Below, one piece after another: positions 1 to 12,214 of a stretch of DNA of 64,000 nt. A model generated the notes under the pieces. The model was not told the origin of the DNA, searched no databases, and saw only the letters and a program-made list of their open reading frames with translations. The position numbers and the translations under genes were made by a program. Every line of letters begins with the position of its first letter. Position 1 is the stretch's first letter. Source of the DNA: Rhynochetos jubatus. Lineage: Eukaryota; Chordata; Aves; Eurypygiformes; Rhynochetidae. Location: the NCBI GenBank assembly GCA_027574665.1, contig CM050665.1, forward strand, positions 1,612,001 through 1,676,000, read 5' to 3'.

Positions 1-379
1 GGTGGGGAGAGGCAATGCCCCTTTCTCCTCCCTGCAATGCAAACAGAAACCGAAAAGGACCAAATTCCAAAGTTCTTATTCAAGCCCAGGTGCCGCGGCC
101 CCAGGCGGTGGCACAGGGACCGTCACCTGCCGGAGGGACAGGTAGCCGGGTGCGGAGCATGGCCGCATCCCTGAGGGATGAGGGAGCGGAGCCGTGCGAC
201 GATGGCCTTGCGGCCGCGGGTGCCGATGACCGTCCCTCCAGCTGCTGCAGCCCGGGGCCCAAAGCGCATCCGTGCCGGCCCGGATCCCGGCAGTGCTGGC
301 GGTGGCGCACCCACCACATGAGCCCAGAGCAGCCCCGGGGCCTTGCACCACGGGGGTGACCACGCGTCCTTCCTTGCAG

Positions 380-3300
380 ATGACTCCTCGTCAGAGAGCT
401 GCAGCGGGAATGGCTCCTCCACCCTGAACCCCTCCACCTCCAGCAGCACGCAGGGCGACAGCACCTTCCCCGAAATGAACGGGAATGGCACGGCGGCCCC
501 CATGGATTTCACCGCCTCCGCCGACGACCAGCCCATCAACCTCTGCGACAAGCTCACGCCTGCCCACGTCACCCCCTCCTACCCGTCGGACGGCTGCAGC
601 GCCGACGGGCTGCGCAGCCGGGTCAAGTACGCGGTGAAGACCACGGCAGAGGTACGGCCGGGGCTGGGGGGCTGGGGGAGATGGGGCGGCCGGAGCTGGG
701 CACGGCACACGATGAGCAACCCCACGTGAGGGGCCCAAGGCCAGGCAGGGATGCGGCTCCTGCCCCCGTGCCAGGAAAGCCGCTGGGGGGGCAGAGGGGC
801 CCAGAGCCTTGCAGGGAGGAAAGGATGCGCGTAGCAGCTGTGCCTGGCTGCGCTCCAGCCCCGGGGCTGCTGCTGCCCAGCCGAAATCGCCCGAGCACCC
901 GTTGGCAGAGGGATGGTTTGGGGCATCCCCTGCATCCCCCTGCCCCAGAGCCAGGGCCAGGCGGTGGACACCGCCCCCAACCCCTGCCAGCCATGCCACA
1001 GCTGGTCCATTCCTGCTGGGTCTGGGCAGCATTTCCCGCAGGATCGGGCAGAACTGCAGCCCCCTCCCCAGCCAGAGCCACGCTGCTGGTGCTTGGGGGC
1101 CACCGCGGGGTCCCTGAGGCCATGTCTCCCCCCAGCCCCAAGAAGGCAGGAGCTGGCGGAGCCTGGCTGTGGGTTCATCTCCCCGGGTTGCAGGGGACAT
1201 CAGGAGATGGGCCAGAAGCCGTGAGCCAAGGAGAAAGGGGTTTTTCCAGGGGGAGCAGGCGAGGGCTGCTCGTGGTAACCCCCGTCTCCTCTCAGTCCCC
1301 TCCGTACAGCTCCGGCAGCTACGACTCCATCAAGACCGAGGTCAGCGGCTGCCCCGAGGACCTGACCGTCGGCAGGGCCCCTACGGCCGACGAAGATGAC
1401 GATGACCACGATGACCACGAAGACAACGATAAGATAAATGACTCGGAGGGGATGGACCCGGAGAGGCTAAAGGCTTTCAACGTAAGGAGGGGGGCTGCGG
1501 GGAGGGCGAGCCCGCCCACCTCCCCTTTCGCTGTTCCCACCGTCTCTCTTCTCCTTTGCAGATGTTCGTGCGCCTCTTTGTGGACGAGAACCTGGACCGG
1601 ATGGTTCCCATCTCCAAGCAGCCTAAGGAGAAGATCCAGGCCATCATCGAGTCCTGCAGCCGGCAGTTCCCCGAGTTCCAGGAGCGGGCACGCAAGCGCA
1701 TCCGCACCTACCTCAAGTCCTGCCGCCGCATGAAGAAGAACGGGATGGAGATGGTGAGGGGCCGCCCCGGTGCCTGCCGCTCGCTCCTGGGCCGGAGCGG
1801 TCCCTGAGCACCTTCTCCGCTTGTGTCTCCGCAGACCAGGCCCACGCCGCCGCACCTGACCTCGGCCATGGCGGAGAACATCCTGGCCGCCGCCTGCGAG
1901 AGCGAAACGCGGAAAGCAGCCAAGAGGATGCGGCTGGAGATCTACCAGACCTCCCAGGTACGGCGCTCGTGGCCGGAGACGGGCGAGGGACGGAGCCGAC
2001 CGCGTCCTGTGGCGGGGAAAGGAATTTCTGAGCAGTTTGGCAAAGCGGTTTTAAAAGTCTTTCTAAAAGCCCGAGGGCCGCAGACCAGGGCCCCGTGGTG
2101 TGTCCAGAGACAGCGGGGAGGGGGACGCTGGTTTGTGCTGGCCACGCTGCGCCGGCGGGAGACCAGGTGTCCCCACGCCGTCCCTCCCGCCGGCCGCAGA
2201 ACCTCCACTCTGGGCTAAGTCCGTGTTTCCCCCGTGCAGGACGAGCCGATCGCTCTAGACAAGCAGCACTCCCGAGACTCCACAGCCATCACCCACTCCT
2301 CCTACTCACTGCCAGCTTCATCTTACTCCCAAGACCCGGTCTACATCAATGGAAGCCTCAACTACAGCTACCGTGGCTACGGGTCCCTGGGGGGCAGCCT
2401 GCAGCCACCCGCCTCCCTCCAGACGGGCAACCACAGTAACGGTAAGTGGCCGCACGCCGCGCCGGGGCCAGCAGCGGCACGGGGAGCCCACCCTAAGCCC
2501 GGGCAGCGTGCTGTGGGTCCTGGCACCCCACGCTGTGTGGCTCGGCTGGGGGCGAGGCGGGGGCCAAAAGCCCCTCTTTGCAGCGACGGAGCCCCCTGCC
2601 CGCCTCGCAGCCTGCCTCGTCAGCGGGCACTGAGCAGGGCAGGACGGTTTAGGTGGCACTGGTGGAGGGAAGGAGTGTCCCTTAACAAAAAGGGAATCTG
2701 TCCCAGCTATTAATGATTAACGGGAGCGGGCGCCTATCGCTGTGCCGATCTCGGTATGAGCCGTTCCTTCCCCAGCCCGCGTCGGCTGCCCTCGGGGCTG
2801 GGGGCTCTGCAGTGGCACCCCCTGGGGTGCAGCCAGCTCCTGCCACAGCTCGGGATGCAGCGAAGGGCTGTGGGAAAAGTGCCCGGGAAACCGGGGCCGA
2901 TGCCCCAGGTCGGGAAGGCCGAAGGAGAGCGTGGGCGAGTTAGGAGTGAGGGAACGGAGCGGAGCAGCCTGCGGCCGAGCAGGGCACGCAGGGAGGGGCT
3001 GTGGTGCCCAGGGACTCCCTGGCACCTGGTGGAAGCCAAGTGGGATGGGGCAAAGGGTATCCTTGGGCAGCAGCCGTCCGGCTTTGCTCTCCCGGCAGCG
3101 GTGGCAGGAGGGACTGGAGCCCATGGCCCGGCCGTTGGGAAGCTCTGGGCTGCCGTGGCTTGCCCCAGTGTGCTCTGGGCTCCCGCTCTGCCCCTGCCCT
3201 CCCGATGGGAGCGAGGATTTGGAAGGATGTGATTTCCGGAGCCCTGAGAGATGCCTGTCTGGGATTAACTCTTATCATCCCTTCCTAATGCTTCTTAACC

Positions 3301-4895
3301 CTGAATAAAGATCCCGCCCCGGCCTCCAGCTGCTGAGGCCTAATCCCTACAGCCATGGAGGCAGCAGTGGGTCCTTCCTAGAGCAGCACAGGCTGCCCTG
3401 GCCCCCGCACTGCCTGGCACCCTCCTCTCACCGGGAGTCCTGGCTCCCGCTGTGCAGAACCCTCTGGGAGCAGCCCCAGCAAGCCCGTGCCCCAGGTGGA
3501 GCCGAGGGGCCCTGGGTGTAGCACCCAGCAGCACCCAGCAGCACCCTGCTTCTTTCTAATGGATTTTTAAACCTCTGCTTCACAAGTTTTGGTTTTTTTT
3601 TCCCTCGCCCAAGCTCTTTCCCAGTCCATTAGAGGTAGGAGCTTGCTGCCGTAGCGCTGGCAAGGAGCGCTGCAGGGAGCTGCGTCTTCCACGAGCACAA
3701 AGCCTGCAGGGGTTTGCTGCCCAGAAGTGTCTTCTCCATCCCCCACCTAAGGCGATTCTTGCTTGAGCTCACATCCCCGCTCCCAGCTCCTTGGTGAGCT
3801 GGGAAACAGGCTCATTTCCTGCTGCCTGCTCTGTCCAGGGAAATTGCTTTCACATGAGAGCCTCCTCCTCCTCCTGCCCTTCGCAGCACTGATTAGCCCG
3901 GGCTGGAAGTTCTCTGCTGGTGCTGCTCCTCCCGCAGCCTCTGCTGCTCCAGCCTTGCTTCCCTGGATGCTTTCCTTCACCAGCCGGCCCCGCCGGGTCT
4001 CGGGGGGCTGCTGAACGCTCCTGCCTGGGTTTGCAGACCCCTGCCCGGTCTCTCGGGTGTCCCACCGCTGTGCTGGGTCCTCAGCAGGAGCTCGGCCCTC
4101 CTGAAGCCCTTCTCCATCACCAACGGCTCCACGAGCCGGCAGACTGGGGCAGTGTCTTCCCTCTCTCCTTGCCCCCTGGGCTGCAGCCTCGCCTGCCTCT
4201 TCTCCCCGACTAGTGCCACGTCTCTGGGACGCACCTTCCTCCTCTCCATTTCCTGGGGGTTCCTGCATCTCGTTTGGCTTCTCTTACCCAGTCCAACGCG
4301 AAGCTAAACCCGCTTTCTCCCCTGGCCGTGTCACTCCTCGGGCTCGTCGCCCAGACCGGGCCGCACACGCGGGGGTGCGCACACGGATCTCGGGACAGCC
4401 AGAGCAGCGGCTGACACTGTTCCCTGGGCCTTGGAGAACCCTCCGGCGCAAGTTTAGCTCTTGGTAGCGCGCGGCCACGGACCCTTCGCGGGGGTTTTCG
4501 TCACGTCGGCTCTGAAGTCTCGTCCCTCGTGGCTGGTGTGGAGGTGGTGACTGCTGCCCGCGCTGCTGCTGCTGCGGGAACCTTCCTGCCGGGACCGAGC
4601 TCCAGGAGCAGCTCCCGCTGCGGATCCCGTCACGGCGGGACGGGCACGGGGCAAGACCGCGCTGCCTGAGCTTCCCTCTCGCTTTTCCTTGGCAGGTCCG
4701 ACGGATCTCAGCATGAAAGGTGGGGCGTCCAGCACGGCCCCCTCCAACAGCACCAGCAGGGGAATGCAGGCTGCCCAGCTCAGCCCCACGGAGATCAGCG
4801 CGGTGCGGCAGCTGATCGCCGGCTACCGGGAGTCGGCGGCGTTCCTGCTCCGATCCGCAGACGAACTGGAAAACCTCATTTTACAGCAGAACTGA
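380..4895 (+). CDS. NOL4L: NOL4L (nucleolar protein 4-like), 3' part of gene
   Basis: Six coding exons join without a frame break: 380-651, 1296-1481, 1562-1753, 1835-1957, 2240-2441 and 4696-4895. Each boundary has AG before and GT after, and the phases agree. The 5' exons lie left of the window; the first exon enters at phase 1. About 391 codons are present, most of the 436-residue form I recall for human. Recognisable segments are a Ser/Thr-rich start ([13 protein letters not shown]), the [11 protein letters not shown] stretch, an acidic run ([14 protein letters not shown]), the basic [19 protein letters not shown] block with [17 protein letters not shown], and a C-terminal helix ending LENLILQQN. 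The family (NOL4/NOL4L) is nuclear or nucleolar with no established biochemical activity. It is convergent with ASXL1, as in human. Identity rests on recalled family sequence; exon edges are read directly. Confidence 0.93.
652..1295 (+). other. NOL4L: NOL4L intron
   Basis: GC-rich intron between two firmly placed coding exons. It begins GTACGG and ends CTCCTCTCAG. Open frames cross it, but they have no recognisable protein content. I see no repeat or RNA gene. Confidence 0.85.
1562..1753 (+). CDS. NOL4L: NOL4L exon with conserved basic block
   Basis: This 64-codon exon encodes the most conserved-looking part of the protein: [18 protein letters not shown], then a lysine/arginine-rich helix ([20 protein letters not shown]). 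It is flanked by CTCCTTTGCAG and a GTGAGG donor. The basic block could serve as a nuclear or nucleolar localisation signal; that role is inferred from composition. The 123-base exon that follows (1835-1957) continues in phase and adds a second basic stretch, [10 protein letters not shown]. Confidence 0.9.
2442..4695 (+). other. NOL4L: NOL4L last intron
   Basis: Intron of about 2.25 kb, GTAAGT donor and CCTTGGCAG acceptor. It holds one AATAAA hexamer (3304-3309), which could allow intronic polyadenylation, and no recognisable repeat or gene. The rest is GC-rich unique sequence. Confidence 0.85.
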
Positions 4896-7800
4896 CTCCC
4901 CGCGTCCGCGTTGCTCCTCTGTCGAGAAGACAATTTATACCTGCTAGAAAGAGGCTCCCAGCCGCGTCCTGCTCAGGACCAGCGTCCTCCCGTGCAGCGG
5001 CGGGTACATGTAGTTTTAGAAGGTGGAACCCAAGAGACCTGTTTTTCTTTTACACTCCAAGCACCTGGGACTTCAGGCACGAGGACACGTTGAACCGTAC
5101 CAAGACCCGCGCGTCCGGCCGAGCGGAGGCCAAACCTGCGGCCTGGAAGGACGTGGGACTTTCAAGGGCAGAAGGGAGCCTGGGGAGGTTTGGGGCTGCA
5201 GATGTATTTAGAATAACCTTTGTGGACCCAAATGTTAGATTCCCGTCCCCGGATAATTTCCAAGTCTTAGGTGAGCTGAATCACGTATTTATTGAGAAAC
5301 GGACCCTCCTCTCCCCTTAGTAATTTATTTTTCTGAAAATGGATTCTTTTGAGTTTGTACAGATTGCCAGTTTTTTGTCTGTCTGATCAGGAGGAATTTA
5401 TTCCTGTGAAATAACACATTCCATATCACTACACTACTAATTCCCAGGCAGCTCTGCCTGTTTTCTCTGGGGAGCCCTCGTCCTGCCGGAGCGAGGCTGC
5501 CATCCGGCCCTAGACGTCGGGGCTGCTCGGCCTCCAGCCGCCGCAGGTGGCCGCTGACCGACGGAGCAAGCACGTGTCCTGCTCAGACCCTCGTGCTAAG
5601 CGGGCCCGAGGCAGCAGCGGGGGCTCAATCTCCCGAGGGACTCGGCAAGCTCCGCAGACCTCCGGCTAGAAGGACGCCTCGCGCTCGTTTTAAGTCCCTG
5701 CAGATCAGAGAAGGAAGGAAGGAACCCGAGAAACACTGTCGTGCGGTCACCGTCCATACTCTACCTCACACTCCATCGTGGGCTTCTTCCAGGACCGGCC
5801 GAGCCGGTCCCGGGGGACGGTGAGTGTCGCAGACGCGTGGATCGCGCCGAGGAGGCTGGAACCGACCCGGCAGATCCAGCGGATCCGCTGGGCTCCCGCT
5901 GTTTGTCCCGCTCCGTGTGGAAGCATCCCTGGGGTAGCGCCGGGAGGATAAAGCGTTTCGGCGCCGCGGGGGTGTGACAGAGGCTCCCGCCGGGTCTCTG
6001 CCCGGAAAGCGAGCGCGGCGAGCCGCTCGCCGCTTCCCAAGCCGGAGACGGGCGACGCGCAGCAGCAGAACCGACAGCGTCCTCCCCGGGGCCCGGGATC
6101 CTCCCTGCTCACAGTCCTGGAACAAGCCCACAGTTCCCCAAGTGTGGAAAACCCCGTAGTCCGATGACCACGCTGCCCCGTTGCCACCCACCCCCCCCCC
6201 CCAAATCGTGCACTTCGTTTTGCTCAGTGCAATACCTACTGCCAGTGCTGCTAAACCCGGGGCCTGCTCTCCGGCGCCGAGCCCCGCGCTCCGGAGCCCC
6301 GCGCGGCCCGGCTGCCGGGGATCCCAGCTCCTCGCACGCCGCCTGGTCCTCTCCCGCCGTGACGCAGTCGATGGGTGTAAACGCTCGTTTTACAGGTAGA
6401 TACTCGCTCTCTCCGGAGCCGTCTTTTTTCTCTTCCGGCCGCTCTGAGCCCGCGGACGGAGGCTGCTGCTCCGTGGGGGCCGACGCCGCTGGCAGGGGCC
6501 CGAGCTGGGCGGCAGCGGCGGGTCCCGGCCGGGAGCGGACCCGGGCACGTCACTCGGCAGCCTTTATTCCCGATTATGTTCCCACACGCTGGAAGAGAAG
6601 CAAACCCCCTACCCTGCTCTTAGTGCGGGAAAGCCCCCGGCTCCCGAGGACCGGCAGCAGGAGGGATTAACCGTTGCATTGACTGTTTTCCCCCCATCCC
6701 TAAAGCCCCCGTAGCACTGGGAGAAAAGGGACCTCGCGCCCCGGCCGTTCGGCGCCGTCGGGGTGTCCGCGCGCCGGGGGCTCGTTCAGCCCGGGGCCGG
6801 CCCCGATGCCTTCGCGGGCTGAGCCGCCGGCCCCTCGCCGAGCGCGGGGTGGGGGGCCAGCCGGGGCATCCCCCCTCCCCGCCCCCAGCCAGGGCTCTGA
6901 CACGCTTTCCCCGGCACTTCCCGACCCTGCTTGGTTTGTCCACCGCATCCTCCCATCCTCGGAGTTTATGTAAATATTTATTTTTGTGTGAATGCCATGA
7001 AGTAACGAACCTTTGACAAAAACACGCGCCCGCAGCCGTCTGTGAAAGTCTTAACGTTAAGGAAGGCGAGGCAGAGACAATCGCTGTCCCGGAATTCCCT
7101 CCCTCTGCGATGTCCCACCCGAGCCGGCGCCCTCGGTCCCCGCCAGAGGCCGTGGAGAGCGTTGGGCCAGGAGTTTGACCCCCCCGGGGCTACCGCCCCG
7201 GAGGCTGCCCAGGGGCTCCCGGCCGGATCACCCCCAGCCACCGCTCCCTCAGGGGTTGCTTTGGGCCGGTTTTAGCTGCCGCCGCCAGACCCCCCTGACC
7301 ACCAGACCCCCCTGACCGTGGCGCGTGGGGCGGTATCGCAGCTCTTACCCCTCGGTCAGCTGCTGCGGGCCAGAGGCGGCTCGTGGTCGCGTCAGACGGC
7401 GTCCGCGTCCATCCTCACAACCGACGTCCGTTAACTCGCGGCTCAGCGGTCCAGACTCGGCTTTCCAAAGCCCCGGCGGCAGCCGCATCCGTGGCAAGTT
7501 CCGAGACGAACGGGATCGACTACGGATTTCTGTCAGGGATCTCTTTGCGTTTCTCTTCTTTAGTTTTCCCTTTGGCGAGCCGCAGCGCCGCAGTTCCTTC
7601 GGAGCGGGCACCTCCGGCCCTTCAGCCCCTCGGCCGCGCGCCGGGGCTGTCTCACAGCCGCGTCCCCGCGCTCTCGCTGGGCGGGCCGGGGTCGGGAATC
7701 GCGAGTCCGGGTTCTCACGGAGAAGGAAGGAGCGGGAGCGGATCACGCCGGCTTGCCGGCTGCTCCGAGGCGGCGGAACGCGGGGTTAGCGGACGGTCCG

Positions 7801-9300
7801 GCTGCCCGGGGGTTGGTTTTGGGAAAAGCTGATCCCTGGTGGAGAGAACAGGTTTCCTTTTTTGGTTCTAATTTAATTTAATTTAATTTCAAAGGCAACC
7901 ACCCGCCCTGGACGCGCGGTGCCCAGGACGGCGCCTCTACGCGGGAGAGCGTTCCCGGGATCGCGAGCAGACGTTAACGCGTACCTCCCCCCCCCAAGGG
8001 CCGTTTCCCTCCCGTGAGCGGCCGTGGGTTTAGGACCAGTTCGTGGAAAACAAACAAAATGCTGCTTTGAACTCAGAGGGTTTAATACACTTTTGATTTG
8101 TAATTTTTTGTAAAACTTTTTACAAGGTAGCATAGCACTTCACCGGAACACCGACTGCAATCCGTCCATGCTCTGGTTTTTATATCATTTAGTGGTGCTT
8201 TAGAAACTTCTGTTCGGTTGTTTGGGAGCTGCACAGCTCAGCCCTTCGCCTGTACCTACCTAAGACCAACGTGACCCTTTGTCTTTTGGCTCCTCATTTT
8301 GGACTCAGTGAAGTGTACTGTTTACATGTACAGAACTCCCGGCCCCCCCCGTGCTCTGCGAGACCCGCGGTCGGGGAGGAAGACGCACCTCACCCGCTTC
8401 GTCTGCTTAACCAAGCCACAGCGTCGCTCGCCCCCCGCCCCGCGCGCCCACCCCGAGCAGCGCCCCCCGCCCCGGCCCGATCCAAACGCCCTTCCGGCAG
8501 GCTTTGGTTTTGCACAAGCTCTCGTACGTTTTCCCGGCTCGGCGGCAGATCCGGCGCTGATCCGGACCTCGGCGAACCGCGGCACCGGGCGGTCGCGCCG
8601 CGCTGCTGCCTCACCATCCTCCTCCTCCGGCAGCCGCCGAGCTCGGTGCCGGGTCCGGACCCGAGCCGAGGGGGCTTTGCCGGGGGGAAACGCTCACCGG
8701 CACCACTGGAAACGCGCTCTGACCGCCCCGGTGACAGCGCCCGCGCGGAGGGCGGGAGGGCGGGAGCGGGCCCCCTCGGGAGGCCAGGGGCTCCGAGGCG
8801 GAGCAGGGGACAGCTCTGTGGGCAGCGGGTGCTGTCCCGCGGGCTCAGAGCGAGCGTAAGGCACTTAATCCGGCTTCCGAGGTGACACTTTACTGCCGAA
8901 CCAGCTGGCTCACTGGAGATGGTATTTTCGCGGCCCGGCACCTATGCAACTTAACGTGGCTCTTAAGCAGATGAGCACTTCCTCCTCGACGCGCTTGATC
9001 CGAGTTATTTGTGTTATATACTGTGGATTTCTCCAGTCAACGTGGCTTAATATTTTAATTCTTAGAATGTGTGTCTGTTCTATATGTGATGCAACTTAAT
9101 TCTGTTCTGTTTGTGGAATGATTAGCACAGGCCAACTCCCTCTTCCCCTCACTTAACGAAGACCAATGAGCTGTTAATCGAGCTGTTATCTCCATGGTAT
9201 TACTTGCTAAATGCACTGATTTCATAAGTATGTGGAATCCTTTTTTTGTTGGTTTTTTTCCTTTGGAAGCTGTATATCATATATAAGACTGAATCTACTT

Positions 9301-9306
9301 AATAAA
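9301..9306 (+). terminator. NOL4L: Poly(A) signal, proximal, NOL4L
   Basis: Canonical AATAAA in an AT-rich setting, followed about 25 bases later by a pyrimidine-rich stretch. It is a candidate proximal 3' end of NOL4L mRNA. Confidence 0.5.
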
Positions 9307-9722
9307 CACTGTATAACAACAAGGGCTTTCTCCTCTCCTGCCCCTCGCCCCGCCCTTGCTCCCCGCGCCGTGCCAGAGGTCGGTGCGATCGGGCACCCAA
9401 GCGGGATCCGAATTTTGGTGTTAAAAGGGGAAAAAAAACCCAACCAAACCCCAACCCCCCGGTAACTCGGACGTGAGCTGTGCTTCCCATTCCGTAACGG
9501 GCAGCCGCGGGTACCGCAGAGCGGCGTCAGCGCGCGCGGGCGGGGCTAGTCCCACGTTTTATGCTTAACTTATATTTTGACAAGATTAATTTTGTGAAGT
9601 GTCTGGTTTTTGTGGAAAAACAAATAATAATAATGGAGTTTTCATGGAAGTTTGTGGAAAGTTCTCCCTCTCCCTCATGGAAAACACTGATTCTTTCGTT
9701 ACCAGCTTTACTCACTAAGTGT

Positions 9723-9728
9723 AATAAA
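9723..9728 (+). terminator. NOL4L: Poly(A) signal, distal, NOL4L
   Basis: AATAAA at the end of the last AT-rich block, after which the sequence becomes GC-rich and loses UTR character. It is the most likely distal 3' end of NOL4L, with cleavage expected some 15-25 bases downstream. Confidence 0.55.
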
Positions 9729-10820
9729 CCTTTGCATCCATCAAACCTTCCTCTCAAAGCGCTGTGTAGACAAAACCCGCCCCATTCGCACCGGCGGCTG
9801 GCAGGCCGGGCCCAAAGGGAGCCAAAATCCCCGGGGCGGAAGCCCCACGTTCCCCCCGGGAGGCGGGCGGGTGCCCGGCAGGCAGGACCTGCCCGGGGTG
9901 GCTGCAGCGGCGGTGGCCCAAAGGATCCACCTGGGACGTCCCAACACCTTCCGCACCCCCCTCTGCGCCCCCGGCCGGCGCGCGGCTGCTGCGGCGCACG
10001 CAGGGACAGCGTCTCCCCGGCACGCGGTCGCCTCCGGAAAAGCTTTGCTCCCACATTTCACTGGGAGCACGGGAAGCATCCGGAGGGCGTGGGGACGCGC
10101 AAGGCTGGGTGACACCGGCGGGCGAACCCCGTTTCGGTCCCTTTGGCGATACCTGACGTCGCTCCCGCGGCTCCCCGGTCGCCGACACGGACGGTGCCCT
10201 GCGCCACAGCGGAGCCGCAGCCCGACAGCGGACGGTCTGAGAGAGAGACGGCGTGTTACGCGCCGGATAAGCAGCACAGAGACCAGAGAGCGATTTCTGC
10301 TTGCTCTGTGCAGACCTGCGAAACCAAACCTGCAGGGGTTTAGCCCCGAAAGCTCCGAGCTCCCCGGTCCCAGAGGGGACTAACCCCGACCCCACCCTGC
10401 GCCACCCCATAGAACAGAAACCGGATATTCGGTGCGAAACCGTCCCTGGGTCCCTCGTGTTCTGCATTCCCTGGTTCTGGCTTAGGCAGATGGCCCGGTC
10501 TTTCACCACTGCGGCGCTCGCCGGCCTCCCGCCAGCCTCAGACCTACCAAAAACCCCCAAAAGCCTTTTTTTTCTCCCCAGAACAGCTGGCGCAGAAGAG
10601 CCGCTGCCCTGTCCGGGGCTCCTGCGCAGCGCGGGCCCGTCGCACGCTGCCGGCGCGGGTCGGGCTCCCCCCAGCACCCGCGTCCACACGGACACGGCTC
10701 CGACGGGGGCGACGCAGAGCCCCAGACCACCAACCCGCCCCCCGCCTGGCACAGGGCTGCCTTCACCCCCTTGTCCCTCTCGCCCAGGCGTTCAAAGCGA
10801 GCAGACGGCAGCTCACGCCC

Positions 10821-11578
10821 AGCAGCCCCCGAAACTGGGAGAACGGGGCGCCATCGCGCCCAGCAGCCCCCGAAACCAGAACAGGGCACCATCACACCCA
10901 GCAGCCCCCAAAACCGGGAGAACAGGGCACCGTCATGCCCAACAGCCCCCTAGCATTAGGAACGGAGAACAGGGCACCATCACACCCATCAGCCCCCCGA
11001 AACTGGGAGAACAGGGCACCGTCATGCCCAGCAGTCCCCCACAACCAGCAGAACGGGGCACCATCACGCCCAGCAGCCCCCCACAACCAGCAGAATGGGG
11101 CACCATCACACCCAGGAGCCCCCAAAACCAGGAGAACAGGGCACCATCATGCCCAACAGCCCCCAAAACCGGGAGAACAGGGCACCGTCATGCCCAGCAG
11201 TCCCCCACAACCAGCAGAACAGGGCACCATCACGCCCAGCAGCCCCCCACAACCAGCAGAATGGGGCACCATCACACCCAGGAGCCCCCAAAACTGGGAG
11301 AACAAGGCACCATCGTGCCCAACAGCCCCCAAAACCGGGAGAACAGGGCACCATCATGCCCAGCAGCCCCCCGAAACTGGGAGAACAGGGCACCATCATG
11401 CCCAGCAGCCCCCCACAACCAGCAGAATGGGGCACCATCACACCCAGGAGCCCTCCAGCAATAAGAACTGGGAGAACAGGGCACCATCACACCCAGCAGC
11501 CCCCCAAAACTGGGAGAACAGGGCACCGTCACACCCAGCAGCCCCCCAGCATTAGAAACTGGGAGAACAGGGCACCGT
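10821..11578. repeat. GC-rich minisatellite, about 18 units of 41-48 bp
   Basis: Tandem units built on the core GGGCACCATCACGCCCAGCA followed by CCCCC and either AAAACCGGGAGAACA or ACAACCAGCAGAA. Most units are 41 or 42 bp; three are longer because of an inserted ATTAG/AATAAGAACT tract (near 10950, 11460 and 11550). Unit variants recur in a fixed order, giving a four-unit period of 166 bp (11017, 11183, 11349). Both strands stay open in several frames, which creates long but meaningless open frames. Confidence 0.95.
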
Positions 11579-11763
11579 GGCCGCTGCTCCGCGACGCGCC
11601 GGCACTGCAGACCGTAAGGAAGCTGGATGCTGTCACCGCAGGGATCGAAACGCTCCCGCAGCCCCGCTGCAGGACACTGCCTGCCCACGGGGGAGCCACG
11701 CGAGCCCAGACACGTAACACACCAACACGCGTTCTTCTCCCCTGCTCCCTAGAGAAAGAGGAA

Positions 11764-11853
11764 GCGTGTACAGCTGTCGCGTGTACGGCCGTCGCGTGTA
11801 CGGCCGACGCGTGCACGATCAACGCGTGTACGGCCGACGCGTGCCGACAGGCC
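11764..11853. repeat. 15 bp CpG-rich tandem repeat, 6 copies
   Basis: The unit GCGTGTACGGCCGAC starts at 11764, 11779, 11794, 11809, 11824 and 11839 with exact 15-base spacing and a few substitutions. Each unit has three CpGs and a short near-palindrome. It lies between the minisatellite and the ASXL1 3' end. Confidence 0.9.
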
Positions 11854-12214
11854 GCTTCCACAACCACCACCCCCGCTCTCGCGTCGTTACACCCCTCAGA
11901 AAACATTTTCGGGTCCCGTTACCCACCGAGCGAGCCGGACGGTACCGTAAAACCACGCAGCAGCGACGTCGGGCGGCCGTGGGGCCGGGGGCCACCCCGG
12001 GACTGCGGGGGCTCCCGCCGGGATCCGCTCCAGGGCCACGCGCCGGGTCTGGGAAGTGCACGGGATTCGCTTATCTGCAAGTGGACAAAAAGCCATGTAA
12101 CGAAGCCGGGGGAGCAGCCCCCCACCCCGTCACCCGGAACGCTCCCGGTTAGAGGGAAGGGACAGCGGTTCAGCCTTAGAGCACCGGGGCCGACTGAGGG
12201 AGGATTGAAACCAC

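Larger units (their letters stand above)
4896..9745 (+). other. NOL4L: NOL4L 3' UTR (inferred extent)
   Basis: No coding region follows the NOL4L stop codon, and the first good poly(A) signals on this strand are at 9301 and 9723, which gives a 3' UTR near 4.85 kb. AT-rich islands that look UTR-like (about 5200-5440, 6965-7020, 7860-7890, 8040-8330, 9000-9320, 9560-9745) alternate with CpG-dense blocks (about 5460-6950 and 7050-8900). The extent is an inference; an earlier unseen polyadenylation site or a separate transcription unit in the CpG-rich blocks would shorten it. Confidence 0.55.
9750..12214. other. Intergenic region between convergent NOL4L and ASXL1
   Basis: About 2.5 kb separating two genes that end toward each other. 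It contains a minisatellite and a short 15 bp CpG-rich repeat, listed separately. The remainder is GC-rich with no protein or RNA gene I can support. Long open frames here come from the stop-poor tandem repeat and high GC. Confidence 0.7.

Noticed and set aside
3304..3309. AATAAA in the NOL4L last intron as the true gene end
   Set aside because: A coding exon with the family C-terminus and stop follows at 4696-4895, so this is at most an alternative intronic site.
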